Shown here: positions 21,638-34,973 of the stretch, in pieces
Numbering within the stretch: position 1 is the stretch's first letter
Layout: the number at the start of each line of letters is the position of its first letter
NCBI RefSeq assembly: GCF_020379485.1
Contig: NC_063448.1
Span: 45,269,218-45,333,217 of the forward strand
Direction: 5' to 3'
Length of the DNA stretch: 64,000 nt
Source of the DNA: Brassica napus
Taxonomy: Eukaryota; Streptophyta; Magnoliopsida; Brassicales; Brassicaceae
Position numbers and translations under genes: made by a program
The notes under the pieces: generated by a model
Database searches by the model: none
Seen by the model: the letters and a program-made list of their open reading frames with translations, nothing else
Told to the model about the DNA's origin: nothing

Positions 21638-24323
21638 TTAAACTTGATCATTTTCATCTTCTCCATTGACGAGGGACTCAAATGATGGTAATTTCTCTTC
21701 TTCACCATCACCATCGATTTCTTCATCTGCAAATATCAGAATCTTCCTTTACTTAAGATAAAGGATAATGGTACTCTTAAAAAAATTATAATGTGAGTTA
21801 TTTACCATGTGCATAAGATTCATATCTCTTAATCCAATTCCTAGTGCATATCAGAACTTGCACAGTTTTTGGGAGTATACGCCTCCTATATTTATTCAAA
21901 ACTCGCGATCCAATACTAAAGAAGGACTCCGAAGCCACTGTTGGGATTTGAATACTTAGCAGATCACATGCGACTGTAGTCAAGCCACCATACCGATGCA
22001 CATTATCTTTCCACCAATCGAGGATGTCCAAGCTCTGGAAATTAGTAATGTCCAAAGGTGGTTCTTCAAGATAGGTTTCTAGAAGTGTCTTTCCACTCAC
22101 AAGGCCACTGACTTTGCGAAATGCAAAGAAATCCTAAGAAGTTAAAAAAAAAAGATATCAGAGAGATAAAAAAATAAACATGAGGTAATATTTTTTTTAA
22201 AAAACACTCACCTCGTAGTTTCCAAACAGTCCCATAGACCCTGCCACAGAGTTTTTTGTGGAACAGTCTCACGAGGCTCAGTGGAAGGTGAGTTATTCTT
22301 CGACTTTTTGTCGTATGTCTCAAACAGTTTGTTAAGCTTGTCTCGCAAGTTCTTCAACTTTTCATCACGTGTACTCATGTCAAGCTTCCCTAAAAAACAT
22401 TCGACAATCGAAAGCTTAAACCGTGGATCAAAAGACTGTTGCCGTAGCAAAAACACAACTGCCTTCATCCCAATATTTATCGAACTTCTCTTTCATCAGA
22501 GGCACCATGTATCTGACATCATCATCTTCGCTATCCTCATTTCTTTGAAGCCAATCATGGATCAGCCAAACTTGATAAAAGTACAAGTTTGCAGTTGGGT
22601 AATTCGAACCAGACATCAACTTTGTGATCACAGCAAAAAGACCCAAAAACTCGCAGATATTGGCTTCTCTAGTCCATTCTTCAGCTGTGGGAGCCGTTTT
22701 ATAATTCTTCTTATCAAATGTCTCCAACTGAACAAATTCTTTACGGTACTTGATGGATCTGTCAAGCATGTAGTAAGTCGAGTTCCATCTTGTCGGCACG
22801 TCCACTATTAGCCACCCATATTTTATTGCACCCGTCGCATCTACACATCTTTGGAACAATGTTTCACGCGTTTCCGATCCTAAAACATACTTAACACTCT
22901 CTCTTACTTTGTGCAAAGCGCCTCCAATAACCTTCAACCCATCTTGCACAATGAGGTTAAGTATGTGAACTGCACATCTGAGATGGAAAAACTTGCCTCC
23001 ACACAACAAATCATCAGTCAAATTGAGCCGTGATTTCAAAAATTTGACTGATGATTTCGAAATATCTTGAATCAAGTAATTACTTGTAGCATTATCTAGC
23101 GTGACTGAGAACACCTTTTTTCAATTCCCCATTCTTTCAATGATTCAAGGAGCTGAAGCACATCATTCATACCATTATGTGGAGGTGGTAGAGCACAAAA
23201 CGTCAGGATCTTGCTGTTCAACTTCGAATTCTGATCAATGTAATGTGCTGTCACACACATGTATCCTTTCCATTTCACTGATGTCCACAAGTCAGACGTG
23301 AAGGACACTCGTCCATGAAGACTCCCTAATTCCCTCTTGAGTGTGTCTCTCTCACTTTCATATAATCGATACACATCTGCTCTCGCTGTGTTCCGACAAA
23401 TGGTTTGGACATCAACATTCAAATACGTGCATGTGTCTCTCACTTTTTGATACTCCACTTACGAGTAAGGCAGATCATGCTGGACAATTGTCTTAGCTAC
23501 CAACTGCCTAAATATAGTATGATCATACTTGCGAGATACTACTTTTCCCTCAGTATTGAGTTGTTGCTGCCTTCCAGTATTCCTTGGATACATTTTACAC
23601 CTCAGCCGATGCCTTCTCAAACCACTTGTTCCATGCGAGTGAGAATACCATGCATACTCGTTCTTGCAATGATTGCATACAGCTCTCAAATCTCCTTTGG
23701 TTTTTCCAACCACCTTGAAATCAGTCCACACGTCTGATCTTTGCCTATTCTCCATATCTTGCAAATCGTTTTCAGCCTTGTCCAACTCAACTTCTTCCAA
23801 TTCCTCATCAAAATCCGGTATCTCCTCAACCTTTTTATTTTTCTTCTGCGATTGAGAGGCCTTCTTCTGCAACTGGATAGACGCGGCATTCTTCTTTTGC
23901 GAGTCAGGCACTGGCTTTCTTCTCTCTCCATGAATCACAGATTTCATAAGAACAGACTTCTCCTTACTACACGCCTGTGAGGACGAGCCAATGCCGCCAT
24001 CTAGAGTGGATTGGAACATGGGTTTCCTCGAGGCTGTTCCGTAATTGGTATTTCTTCGAGGCTTAGTTGTTTGGGTTGGACAGGTTGGTGGAGTGATTTC
24101 AAAATCAGAATCGTCAGTATCATCGGTAAGACTGATAAGCTTTCTTTTGCTTCCTTGCTTCTTTTTAACAGCACCACTTTCACCACCTTCAGCGATCTGA
24201 TCAGCGACCTCCTCTACTGCAGCACGATTAGCTAAGACTTCATGAGTTCCCAGTCCACAATATTTGGTGGGGAGTACTCCGGATCAAACGTGAAGGTTCA
24301 TCTGACTCGCCTCTTGATCCCAT
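21638..24323 (-). pseudogene. hAT transposase (zf-BED, Ac-like), broken
   Basis: Domains in order on the minus strand: an acidic/Lys-rich N-terminus; a BED finger (DVWTDFKVVGKTKGDLRAVC, then NHCKNEYAW and LRRHRLRC, about 23790-23590); the catalytic region (GRVSFTSDLWTSVKWKGYMC; VPTRWNSTYYMLDR); and the dimerisation domain ([20 protein letters not shown], about 21940). A last exon, 21638-21726, ends GEDENDQV. Lesions: a frame change in the first 60 codons, TAA at about 23459, frameshifts near 23115 in an A-run and near 22470. A plant hAT of about 750 residues is expected; this cannot be made. Its terminal repeats were not found. From 21136 to 21637 no gene is visible. Confidence 0.85.
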
Positions 24324-24580
24324 GGTCTCTCACGTTTTTTCTGTGGTAGTTTGATGTTTCGATAACTCTAAGTCTCTAAGATATGTTTTTCTTTATAATG
24401 TTTTTCCTTAATCATTCTTGTTGCATATTGTGTGTCAAAAACAATGCGTGAGTTGTGATTGTGTTTTTCGCAGCTTGATATGAATTAATTGTGTTTAAGG
24501 TCAAATTAAAGCATGTTGTTGTGTTGGGATATATGTCTTGACTGATGGTTAACATGGCTATTGCTGAGAGCTATGTTTGA

Positions 24581-25614
24581 GTGTTTTGTGTGCAGAACTT
24601 GGATGATGTGACTTGTGCATATAAAAAGAGGGAGATTTTTGAGTCAATAATTGGATTGTTGATTGAATCCGGTTCAAGAAGGTGTCGGTTCAGAGAACTG
24701 AACCACAAGCTAACCCGGTTAGTGACTTGGAAGACACGAGATTGCAATTCGAGTGGTTATGAGGCATTGAGAAAAATAAGGAAAGAAGATCATGAAAAAT
24801 ATTCACAAGGGGTGATATATAAGGAGAGGAGACCTAAGAGAAAGGCTGTGCTTTTCAAGAGAGATCTAGGCAAAAGGGTTTCTGGGTTAAGAGAGTGACA
24901 ACGAGAAAATTGTAAGGGTAGCACCTTAGGTTGGGATTCTCATGTTTTGAGGAGTTAGGGATTGATCAGTCGGGATACACATGTGTGTGTGATCTCATAA
25001 ATCTGATTAAACAAGTCTGTTTAAACGATTCCTAATAAAAGTATTTTGAAGTGATCTCGTTTTTGCAAAGGTTACAGTATTTGCTTCATTAGGAATTACA
25101 GATAGGAGATCCTTGGAGCTACACGTCAAATACCATAACACTATGCTTCCAACTTCAAGCACCCGTAACTGCGTTGTGGAGTACCAACGGCTAAAACCAA
25201 ACAAGACATCAGACAAGTGGACACGTGGAGAGATCCAAGTCAGAGTCACTAGGAAAGTCACTGAGGCTCCAGGAAGAGCAAGCACAGACTCTGGCTCTCT
25301 GTTCAACAAAGCGCTCTTGCTGTCTAACCAGATGAAGCAAGTGATGAACTGATGATAAAGTTTCAGAGTTTGATTGACGATGGAGATCTCGAAGGTCTTG
25401 GTGAAGGTTTAGGATAGCTGGAGAGTTTGGAGAATGAACAAGAAGAGTGTTTGGTTCAGCTTCTGGCAGAGCAAATGCTCTTTATCAACAAGATGAAAGA
25501 CCTTGGTAAGGAGATTCTTAACTCGACCCTTGTTCAAGCCACGTCTCATTCTCTGTTCAGGTCCGAGCTTGAATCGTATATCTGGAGATTACCAGCGCCA
25601 ATGTAAGTGTAGTT
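24581..25614 (+). other. Degenerate coding-like and LTR-like sequence, unidentified
   Basis: 24581-24898 is open (FRELNHKLTRLVTWKTRD) and is followed by GAGAAAATTGTAAGGGTAGC, a phrase reminiscent of copia LTR leaders, with TATATAAGG at 24819. 25083-25612 reads almost continuously with two stops (KWTRGEIQVRVTRKVTEAPG; FQSLIDDGDLEGLGEGLG; LVQLLAEQMLFINKMKDLGK), ending at TAA 25610-25612, and looks like a decayed exon. I do not recognise the family. Confidence 0.35.
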
Positions 25615-25897
25615 GGTTTGTGATCAACCTACAAAAACAATCTATGGTGTATATAGATAGATATAATTGTGAATAGAATAGTTAAAAAAGAGAAGTTTAC
25701 TTAAGGGAACAAATTTTAGTAGAAATGACTAGAACCATGCAAATTTTTTTTTTATTACTGGCAATTTTTTTGTACCAAGCGTGCCCTTTCTTTACGTTAT
25801 GAGAAAAAACGTATTTACATTACAAAAATGCCATTACTTTTTACTGCCACGTAAGCAAAAATCCGGCGCCACGTAGGAATTCACTTCCGTGTTTTCA

Positions 25898-26515
25898 TTA
25901 AGTCAGCCGTAAAGCGCTACATACATCGTTACGGCTGATTTATTGATATGTTTCGGCTGATTAAATAAACTCGGCTGACTTAAGAGAAGACGGCTGACTT
26001 AATAACATAAGTCAGCCGTCCGGTACAGCTGATTTACAGAAATCTGGCTGATTTATAAGAAAACGACTGACTTATAGACACAAGTGACAGTTGACTTATA
26101 CATCGGCGATTTGATTTCTGGAAAATTCGGCTGAGTTGTAGTTAAGAAACGACTGAGTTATGTTTCCCTGGTCGAGTTAATGAACATCGACTGACTGAGT
26201 TATTGAATTTGAGGCCGACTAAAGGGATGAGATGTTGTTACGGCTGAGTTTATATTAAACAAGCCGTAATAGGATGGATTAACAATGAACTCAGCTCTTT
26301 TACGGCTGAGTTATTAGCGAAAGATTAATTACTAGAATATTTTTGTTTGATGGCTGATTTATGTGACGACACGACTAACTTATGGTTTTTTATCCTTATT
26401 ACGGCTGATTTATTAGCAAAAGATTAATTACTGAAATGTTTCTACATTTCGGCTTACTTACGTAATACTTGATGACTGACTTATTATGGCTGAGTTATAT
26501 ATTCGTTTGTCGGCT
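25898..26515 (+). repeat. Dispersed array of CGGCTGA(G/C/T)TTAT motifs
   Basis: In 620 bases the motif or a one- or two-base variant appears more than fifteen times, mostly in plus orientation, a few inverted as AAGTCAGCCG. Spacing is irregular, about 15-45 bases. More copies are scattered at 27080-27130, 27400-27460, 27715-27765, 28080-28160, 28265-28385 and 30045-30170. It is not a simple tandem satellite. See the finding on this region. Confidence 0.75.
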
Positions 26516-27129
26516 GATTAACTGATTTTCCATGTCATCCGCCATGTCATCAACTCGGATTTGCCATGTCGTCACTAATGTTACAACAGTAAAATAAAGG
26601 TCTAAGGTATTATTTATTCTTCATCTTTTTTTTTATCTATCTTCTTCATCTTATTCTTCATCTTTCTCTAAGATCTTATGGATCTGATAATTATTTTTTT
26701 CCACAACTGGTCTAAAAACATAGATTTAAAAAATTGAAAATCTGATATAGATCTACTGCAGTCAACGTCATTTTCGATGATGATCAGTTAAAGAGAAGCT
26801 TCCTCTCCTCCAGTGTCATGTATGGCAGTCCGACATCCTGCAAGAATGCTCCCTCTCTAATTGGATTCGTCGTTTTGCAGAAGAAGAAAGACTCAAAGAG
26901 AGAGATAAAGAAGCTAAGTCCTGTAAATTGTAAGAAAAAGAGAGAGTTGAATAAAAAAAGTAAGAAAAGACGAAGAAGATGATGAATTTGAAAGCTGATT
27001 TTATATGTTTGATGACTCAGATGGTGCGTCATCTGAATATGATAACTGTAATTCATACAGTGAGTCTCCAACACATACTTTATGGCTGAATTATGCATAC
27101 GTTACGGCTGAGTTATGCATATGTTACGA

Positions 27130-27760
27130 CTGAGTTTATAATTTTTTTATAGTACTATATTTTAGGGTTTGATGTTCAAATTTAAGAAAAGATTAAAGTT
27201 TTAATATTGTGTTCAAAAAATAAACTTTATAATTTTTTTATAACTTTATAGTTCTATAGTTTAGAGTTTGAGGTTCAAATTTTTAAAAAAAAGATTAATG
27301 TTTTAATATTGTGTTTAGAGTTGAAGGAATGATTTTGTTCCCGCCCAAAATATTTTATTCCCGCCCAAAATATGAAACGTCGTGAAACAAATTACACTCG
27401 ATGGCTGAGTTATAAGATCGTTACGGCTGGCTTATGCATACGTTACGGCTGATTTTATAATTTTTATAACATTATAGTTCTATAGTTTAGGGATTTATGT
27501 TTAAATTTAAAAAAAGATTAAATTTTTAATATTGTGTTCAAAAGATAAACTTTATAATTTTTATAACTTTATAGTTCTATTATTTAGGGTTTGAGGTTCA
27601 AATTTAAGAAATGATTAAAGTTTTAATATTGTGTTTAGAGTTGAATGAATGATTTTGTTCCCGCCCAAAATATTTGGTTCCCTCCCAAAATACGAAACGC
27701 CGTGAAATAAATTACACTAGACGGATGAGTTATAGGAACGTTACGGTTGGCTTATACCAT
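27130..27760 (+). repeat. Tandemly duplicated block of about 260-300 bp
   Basis: Segments starting near 27140, 27220, 27450 and 27530 share TTATAGTTCTATAGTTTAGG-like words, then TTTTAATATTGTGTT. Blocks ending GTTCCCGCCCAAAATAT occur at 27338 and 27656. It arose by duplication within the CGGCTGA element. Confidence 0.6.
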
Positions 27761-27824
27761 TTAAAGGACAATTCAGTCGCATAAACAACATAGATCTAAA
27801 AACTCAAAAATCTGAAACAATATA

Positions 27825-30110
27825 TTTGTATAAATGATTGTAAGAGAACATATATAAGTGAACATATATCAACTGAATTTGAGTTTAGGGTATATTTGTA
27901 TAAGTGATTGTAAGAGAACATATATCTCAAGATCAAATTAAAGTCTCAACTTGAAAATTCAAGAAACTATACACATTCAGTTGATTTTTATTCACATGAT
28001 ATTGATAAGATGATTTTCAATATAACTTTTAAAGTACTTGAATTCAGTTTTTCTATTTTAGGGTATGTTTGGGGTATGACTCAGTTATCTAAACGACACA
28101 GCTGAGTTATAGGAATGTTATGGCTGAGTTATCTAAACGACATGGCTGAGTTATATAAACGATACAATGATTTGGGATAAGACACTTGCGGAGACCATTT
28201 CAGAGTTGAAGAAATGATTTTGTTCCAGCCCAAAATACGAAAGGTCGCAAAAAAAAATTACACTTGACGGCTGACTAATAAGGCTGACTTTTAGGAATAT
28301 TACGGTTGACTTATACCATTCAGATACATCACGATTGAATTATGCATACTTTACAGCTGAGTTATGCATACATTACGGTTGAGTTTAATTCTAAACCAAC
28401 CCTAATCTAAAACCTAGAAACAAAAAAGCTTGCAGCCGCCGTCAACAAAATCTAAACCTAACTAAATCATTGTGTTTCTTCCACATCACGAGGCCGCAAG
28501 GTCATTATTGTCTTCTTCCTTTGCCGCCGCAGTCCCGTTACCATGAGAGCTACGACGTCTTCAAGTCACACAATGGTTTTGTTACCTCCTCCACCACCAA
28601 GCTCCTAGTCCACCTTCCAGTAACAAGAACAAATTCAAAACGCAGAGAAAGAGGGAGAGAGATTGAAAGAGAGAGAGGTGACTAGTGTGATGACAAGCGG
28701 TGGTGGTGGCGACTACGGTGAAGACGGAAACCGGCGAAAATGGATCTGAGAAATGGCAACAGGGATGACGTCGGCGAGTATAGATGGCGACAACGACGAA
28801 CTCAATATCCGTGACGACGGCGAAGACCAGTCTTCTTCGATATTTTTTCTTCTTCTCCCACAATCTTCTTTTCTTCTTTGACGTTTCTTCTTCTCTCACT
28901 TCTAAGATTTACAAACCAAATATACTAAGGCATAAGAAATGAATGATGATGTATGAATCTCTCTTGTTTACGAGACAAAAAGTGAGAGAGATGAACAAGA
29001 TCTGGGACTGTGAAGAACTCCTGAAGGAAAGAAAAGAGGAGAAGTAAACGTCAAGTAGAAGAGAGAAAGTGAAGAAAAAAGGCATTTTAGACCCTTAGAT
29101 CAAAACTAATCAATGGTCAAGAATTGTAATCCTTGTACTAAAAAAACTAACCAATGAGAAAGAAGTTAGAAGATAACCCCAAGATGAATTTGTAGCCCTT
29201 AGATTAAAACAATCAATGGTTAATGTTATAATTTTGATGGTTAAAATTATATTTTATATTATACTGTATTTTTGATAAAGTTTTAAATTTTAAAACTTGG
29301 ATTTTATGATTATATGTTGATTTTTTATGTATGGTTTAAATATGAAGTTTAAAGTTTAGGGTATATAATTGAGTGAGTTTAGGGTTTGGTATATAGTGTT
29401 TTGGGTTTCAATTTAACATTTAAGATTATATTTTTAAATAAAAAAATATTAAAGTTTTAACATTTGTAGTTAGAATTTATGGTATATGATTAATTAATTT
29501 TTTAAAGTTTGAAGTTTAATGTTTTATGGTATAGGTCAAAGTATGTGGTTTAATATTTAGGGTTTAGGGTTAAATGTTCGAAATAGATATGGTTTGAGAT
29601 AATTTTTTGAACTTTATAAAGATAAACTTATAATTTTTATAACTTTATAATTCTATAGTTTAGGATGTGAAGTTTAGATTTAAGAAAAAATTAAAGTTAG
29701 AGTCTTGTAAGTAAGAATTGTATAAGTGATTGTAAGAGAACATATATCTCAAGATCAAGTTAAAGTATCAACTTCAAGAAACCATACACATTCAATTAAT
29801 TTATATTCACTTGATATTGATAAGATGATCTTCAATATATCTTTTTTAAGTACTTGAATTCAGTTTTTTTGATTTTAGGGTATGTTTGAGGTATGTCAGA
29901 TTTATATAAACGAATTCAAGTATCAACTTCAAGAACCATACACATTCAGTTAATTTATATTCACTTGATATTGATAAGATGATCTTCAATATAACTTCTT
30001 GAAGTACTTGAATTCAGTTTTTCGATTTTAGGGTATGTTTGAGGTATGGCTGATTTATATAAACGATATGCTGCGTTATCTAAACATTTTCTGATTTTAG
30101 GGTATGTTTG
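27825..30110 (+). repeat. Internal dispersed direct repeats
   Basis: A block with GTGATTGTAAGAGAACATAT and GATATTGATAAGATGAT is present at 27830-28075, again at 29720-29900 and partly at 29905-30065, each followed by a TTTTAGGGTATGTTTG word. Between them, 28430-29080 is less repetitive and CT/GA-rich with no coding sequence I can support; it could be captured 5'-leader sequence. Confidence 0.65.
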
Positions 30111-31204
30111 AGGTATGACTGAGTTATGTAAACGACACGGTTGAGATATATAAACTACATGGCTGAGTAGTGTAAAAATAGCAGAAATCAAACACAAAAT
30201 ACATGGGTTAGTTACGTTTTTTAACATAGAAAACCAAAAATACAGGTTTTCTGCACCATTCTGGTGATAACTCGTCCATGTATCCAAGTTTCAATGAACT
30301 CCTCTGTGTCATCTCTGCTAAATCCGTCACTTTTTTTCATCATCTTCATTCTCTTCTTGTTCAATTTTCTCTTTCACTCAGATCTGAAAAAAAATATTAG
30401 ATTATCCAAATATGGGTATCAAATCACAAACAAACTTAACTAAATACGTCCCACAATTACCGATTTGGATGTTTTTTGGAATGTATTTTCCTTTTCTCCT
30501 CGGAATGCACACTTCTTATAGCTAGGTTTTCGGAGATTGGCGGGAAGTAACTCAGCCACAACTGCATATATAAACCTGCCGTAAAAAAAAAGTAACTCAA
30601 CCACAAACTCGAAAAACACAGCAGAGAAGATGATTTCAGGCGATTGCAGCGAAAAATATTTCGTAGAAACGATTAGAGACGACGATTTCGGGGAAGACGA
30701 TATCGGAGAAGACAAGACAGAGAGTTAGTTCGAGGAAGAGGGAGTAAACACAATGCCGACGAGGATTTCAGAGAGTGGGAGGATTTCAGATTGCGGTTCC
30801 TTCTTCGAGAATCCCAGTGTTCTTCGTTCTTTTTTTTTAACACGTACAGAGATGAAAGAGACGGTTTGATTTCTAAGTATAATGACGTGGATTGTTAATT
30901 ACTAATGTGGATTTAATATTTTTTTAAAAATTCAATTAAAAAAAACTAATCAAAGGCCTTTATTGTAATTTACTATGAGTGAGAAAACATTCTAGTAATA
31001 TAAAAAAGATATATAACATTCTAGTAATAAACACACTTTTGTATAACATTCTAGTAATTTTCTTTAAAAAAATATAAAGCTTTAATTTATAGAACTAAAA
31101 TTATTTATAACATTTCCAAATTAGTTTTTTTTTTCTGAGTATTATTGTCCCACATTTTTAAATAAGGTCATTAAAATTCATGTATATTTTACTAACATAC
31201 AAAA

Positions 31205-31920
31205 TTAACATGATTAAATAGGTTTGGCCATTTTACCCGATACCCGAACCCGTACTAACCTAACCCAAAAAATCCGAACTAAAATCTGAACCGAAGTAAT
31301 AATATATCCAAATGGATATTGCATTAGGAGAGAGTGAATATCTAAAACCGAATGGGTAATATCCCAACCCGGATGAATATCCAAAGATAACTGAACATAT
31401 GTATACTTCACCTTATATATGTAGTTTACATCTACTATTTTATTTAAAATATATATATATATATATTGATGTTAAACATACTTTAAGAACATATATTATA
31501 CATATAACTATTAACAAAATGATTTGCTACTCACTTAAAATGCATGTCAAGCTCTTTATTTCATGCAATAACAAAAGATATATCCAAAATTTGAAAACCG
31601 TAACCAAATTAGTGTTTTTTTTAATTTTTAAAATGTTATCTCCAAATTTATTAATCATTTAATCTATTAAGAAAATAAAAATCAGTTAAATGAAGTTGTA
31701 TTTTTAAATACAAGAAACTTGAGAATTGAAAAATTATTATTTTTTTCAAAATCTAAATATCCAAACCCGACCCTAAATAACTGAACCCGAACTAAAATAC
31801 CCAAACCTGACCCGAAAAACATAAATACTCGAACGGGTTCTATACCTCTATACCGAAATACCCAGAAATCTGAAATATCCTATCCGAATCCGAACGGGTA
31901 TCCGAACGCTCACTCTATGA
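31205..31920. repeat. CCGAACCC-type degenerate repeat flanks
   Basis: Two clusters (31228-31400 and 31750-31910) of CCCGAACCCG and CCGAAATACCC words face an AT-rich centre with a (TA)n run at 31448. This pattern is common in Brassicaceae repeats; the family is not assigned. Confidence 0.5.
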
Positions 31921-31984
31921 CTAAACATCATTATGTTATAAATATTTTGAAACACATATACTATAGTCAACAAAAGGTTTATAA

Positions 31985-32048
31985 ATTTTGGTATGAAATT
32001 ATATTATAAAATAAATCCCGCGCTTTTAAAGTGTGGATCAAAATCTAG
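31985..32048 (+). mobile_element. Helitron 3' terminus
   Basis: A GC-rich hairpin CCGCGCTTT-TA-AAGTGTGG (31 bases span) is followed after eleven bases by CTAG and a host T (32049). This is the standard 3' end of a Brassicaceae Helitron in plus orientation. The CCGAACCC region to the left may be its body; the 5' TC end was not found. Confidence 0.6.
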
Positions 32049-32935
32049 TTATATTATTATAAAGTCTATTTAGTGCATTTATATGTTTTTGGAGCATTTT
32101 GGAGATAACAGGAGAAAGTACATGAGCTGACCATCGAACTAGACCAGAGATCGACTTTTACAGGAAATAATCGATCGATGAACATCCTGTGATATCGATC
32201 AACAGCGAAGCACACAGAGGCTCATTTGGTTCCAGCCGACTTATAGCCCAAGACTTCACCAAATTACAAGATTACCCCTAACGAGTTTTAACCTAGATAT
32301 ATATACTTTGCCAAAGTGTTAGAGGCAAAGAGAGATTTCTTGTATTCACAGCAAAAAGGTTATTTTAGGATTCTTAGAGTTGGAGAGAAGATTCAGAGAG
32401 ATTTGTGATTGAAACTCCATTATTATCTATATCTATCTATGCAATTTTATTTATATCTCATTGCTATGAATTGCTTAGCTATGTCTGAGTAGTCCTACTG
32501 TTAGGTTTAGGGTTCAAATAGGTTATGAGGGATTAGCCCTAACTATAGATTGCTAAGTTATGATATTCAATTATTCATCATTAGGATTGTCATTAATGCC
32601 TGTTTCTAAACTTGCTACTTAGAAATTCACCTAGGAGTTGTAGAATCAAGAGAACACTTGAATCTCACCCATAATCCATCCTAATTGAACTATAATTACT
32701 TTAGTAAGGCGAAAACTGATTTAGGAACCCTAGTGAGCATATTCAACTCGCGCGTAAAGCTTGACTAAGAACGCGTCGATCAATATTCCTATCAAATAAC
32801 GATCAACGAAGAACAAAGTGAATCAATTGAAATTCCTCTAGAATCATCGATGGACACTATCTGGTCAATAGACAAACCTAGAAAGCGAACGCCGATCAGT
32901 TTGTTTATAAGTGTTTGAGCTCTATTGTGGGAAAC
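32049..32935 (+). mobile_element. Athila-type LTR fragment (first copy)
   Basis: Clearly homologous to the complete LTR at 33599-34945: shared phrases include GTTCCAGCCGACTT, CAAATTACAAGATTACCCCT and TTGCTTAGCTATGTCT. The left end is lost next to the Helitron; the right end is cut at 32935 by a reversed Gypsy LTR. Confidence 0.75.
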
Positions 32936-33598
32936 GAAATTCGCACAGACGATTTCCATTTAAATTAGAAAAGTTAGGAAAACCATAATTTTCCAGAGGT
33001 TCCAGATATATGCTAAACCACACGCCAAGCAATCAGAACACGAAAGTAAAGACGAGAAAAATATAAGAAATCGTAAAAGAGCAAGAGGTGTCTAATTCCG
33101 AATCTGCGTATGAGCGTTTACAAGGTCGAAGCCTCGGTTACAAGAGCTGTCGGCGAGATCCCTAGTTCTAATAACCTAAGACTGCATAACCTAGTTGAGT
33201 CGCATGTCGTATACCAAAAACATAAAGTTGCCTAAATGCTCTAAGTGCTAAGTTTGTTGTGTGAAAAGTTCTCCCTTGTGCCTCTCGCCTAGAGCTCCTT
33301 ATATACTCCCTCCAAGGTTAATTAAGGCTTTCCTGTTATGCCCTTAAGCCGACTTTGCCACATTGCGGAAATATTCTATTTTTCTCGATCTTCATGATTA
33401 TCTGCGGAAACTTGACATTTATCTTCGGAAACTTGACATTTATCTTCTCTTGTGGATAAGATATAAACCGTCATAGTATTGATGGGCTACTTCTTAGTAA
33501 AATCGTAAGGGGGCTCTTAGTTTCGTCTTAGGCCTCTTTGGGCCGTATTGCGACTTATCGCGTTTATTACGATTTTTCGATAAAATAGGTTTTTCACG
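32936..33598 (-). mobile_element. Gypsy (Tat-type) LTR fragment, reversed
   Basis: Starts TGTGGGAAACGAAATTCGC, the reverse complement of the 3' end of the LTR at 47282-48231. It runs through the transcribed part of that LTR, including GAATCTGCGTATGAGCG. It is cut at 33598 by the next LTR. Confidence 0.75.
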
Positions 33599-34945
33599 TG
33601 ATATACCATGGATTTGACCCATTTTTACCCATGATATATAAGTATTTTACTATCTATATACTATATATTCTATCCTATTAGGTATGTTTTCAGGTTCAGA
33701 AGTATCTTGGAGTAAAGTGATGATTATGGAGCATTTAGGAGCTTAAAAGAGATTTCATCCGAGCTGACCATAAGAGGTCGATATGAAGATGAAACAATCG
33801 ATCGATGCACATCTAGTGACGTCCATCGATACATAAGAGAAGCCTCGACGATTGAAGATTATGATCGATCGATGTACATCCTGTCCCATCGATCGATGTC
33901 GAGATGCGGAAGCATGACTTGGTTCCAGCCGACTTTAAACCCAAGACTTCAACAAATTACAAGATTACCCCTGACGAGTTTTTAACCTAATAGTTATATA
34001 CTTGCCTAAGTGTTAGGAGGCAAGAGAGCTTTTGGCCACCTTTGTATTCTTATTTTCAGCAGAGAGTTTAAGGAGAGAAGATCATAGAGAGATTTGTGAT
34101 TGGAACTCCATTGATTCATCTATTCTATTCTATGCAGTTTTTATTTATATTTTGTGTCATAAATTGCTTAGCTATGTCTAAGTAGTTTACCTGTTAGATT
34201 CAGGGTTCAAATAGGTTAGAGGGATTAGCCCCAACTATAGATTGCTAAATTGTGGTATTCATTGATTGATTGTTCTTAATGCTTGTTCTAGATTATCTAA
34301 CTAGAATATTGAACCTAGGAATCTGCATGAGTCAAGCATCGTTGACCATCCAGTCCTGAACCTTATATGTCATACTAGACAACTGGAAAAAGGCTACCGC
34401 TGAACTAGAAAGCTAGTGAGCATTATCAACTTACGTCTAAGGCTTAACTAGAAGCATCGATCGATATTGTCTTCTGACAATCGATCGATATTTGTGAAAT
34501 GTGTATCGATCGATATCCCTATAGGACCATCGATCGACACTTTCTTGTGGTCAACAAACGACAGTTGAGATCCAAGATCTAGTTAATTAACCAGTGAAAC
34601 ATTGCTACCGCTGATCACTGTGTTTAAGGGGTTGAGCTCTAATATATCATGCATGCAACTACAGACATCTATAGGATTATAATCTCCAACACCTGAATAG
34701 AAACCCTGTATCTAATACCTTTCCAATAAGTTACACCCTCAAATCATCTTGTTAGTCGAGCAATAGACTTGCTCAATTAGAACTGCTACTTACATTTCAA
34801 CCATAAAACAACAAACAGTGAGAATTAATAAATTACTAGATTTAATAGGTTCTCTAGCTCCTTGTGGATTCGATCCCTAAGTACTACAATTGAACCTCTT
34901 ATTTGAGAGAGTAATTCACTCCTTAGGGTAATTTGAGTGGTATCA
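33599..34945 (+). mobile_element. Athila-type 5' LTR with primer-binding site
   Basis: Begins TGATATACCATGG and ends GGTATCA. Directly after it, AATTTGGCGTTGCTGGAGAG (34946-34965) resembles the tRNA-Asp primer-binding site of Athila/Tat elements. The LTR is 1,347 bp and contains several ATCGATCGAT words. The internal part is lost after 34970, where a CACTA end begins, so this is a truncated element. Confidence 0.78.
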
Positions 34946-34973
34946 AATTTGGCGTTGCTGGAGAGCTTTGATC

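Larger units (their letters stand above)
25722..31062. mobile_element. Large repeat-filled element of unknown type (possibly MULE/VANDAL-like)
   Basis: The left boundary shows AATGACTAGAACCATGCAAA; the right boundary, read inward, shows AATTACTAGAATGTTATACA. The phrase AACATTCTAGTAAT occurs three times in the last 75 bases. The body is AT-rich and dominated by degenerate CGGCTGA-TTAT words and internal duplications. No transposase, RT or other protein domain is visible. Repeated AGTAAT-type words recall the short motifs of Arabidopsis VANDAL elements, but that is analogy only, and no target duplication was confirmed. Confidence 0.45.

Noticed and set aside
28582..28899. 105-codon minus-strand frame in the CGGCTGA element
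   Set aside because: Low-complexity CT/GA-derived residues; no homology pattern.
31228..31400. Telomere-like repeat (CCCGAACCC, CCCTAAA resemblance)
   Set aside because: The units do not match the plant telomere repeat and are dispersed and degenerate.
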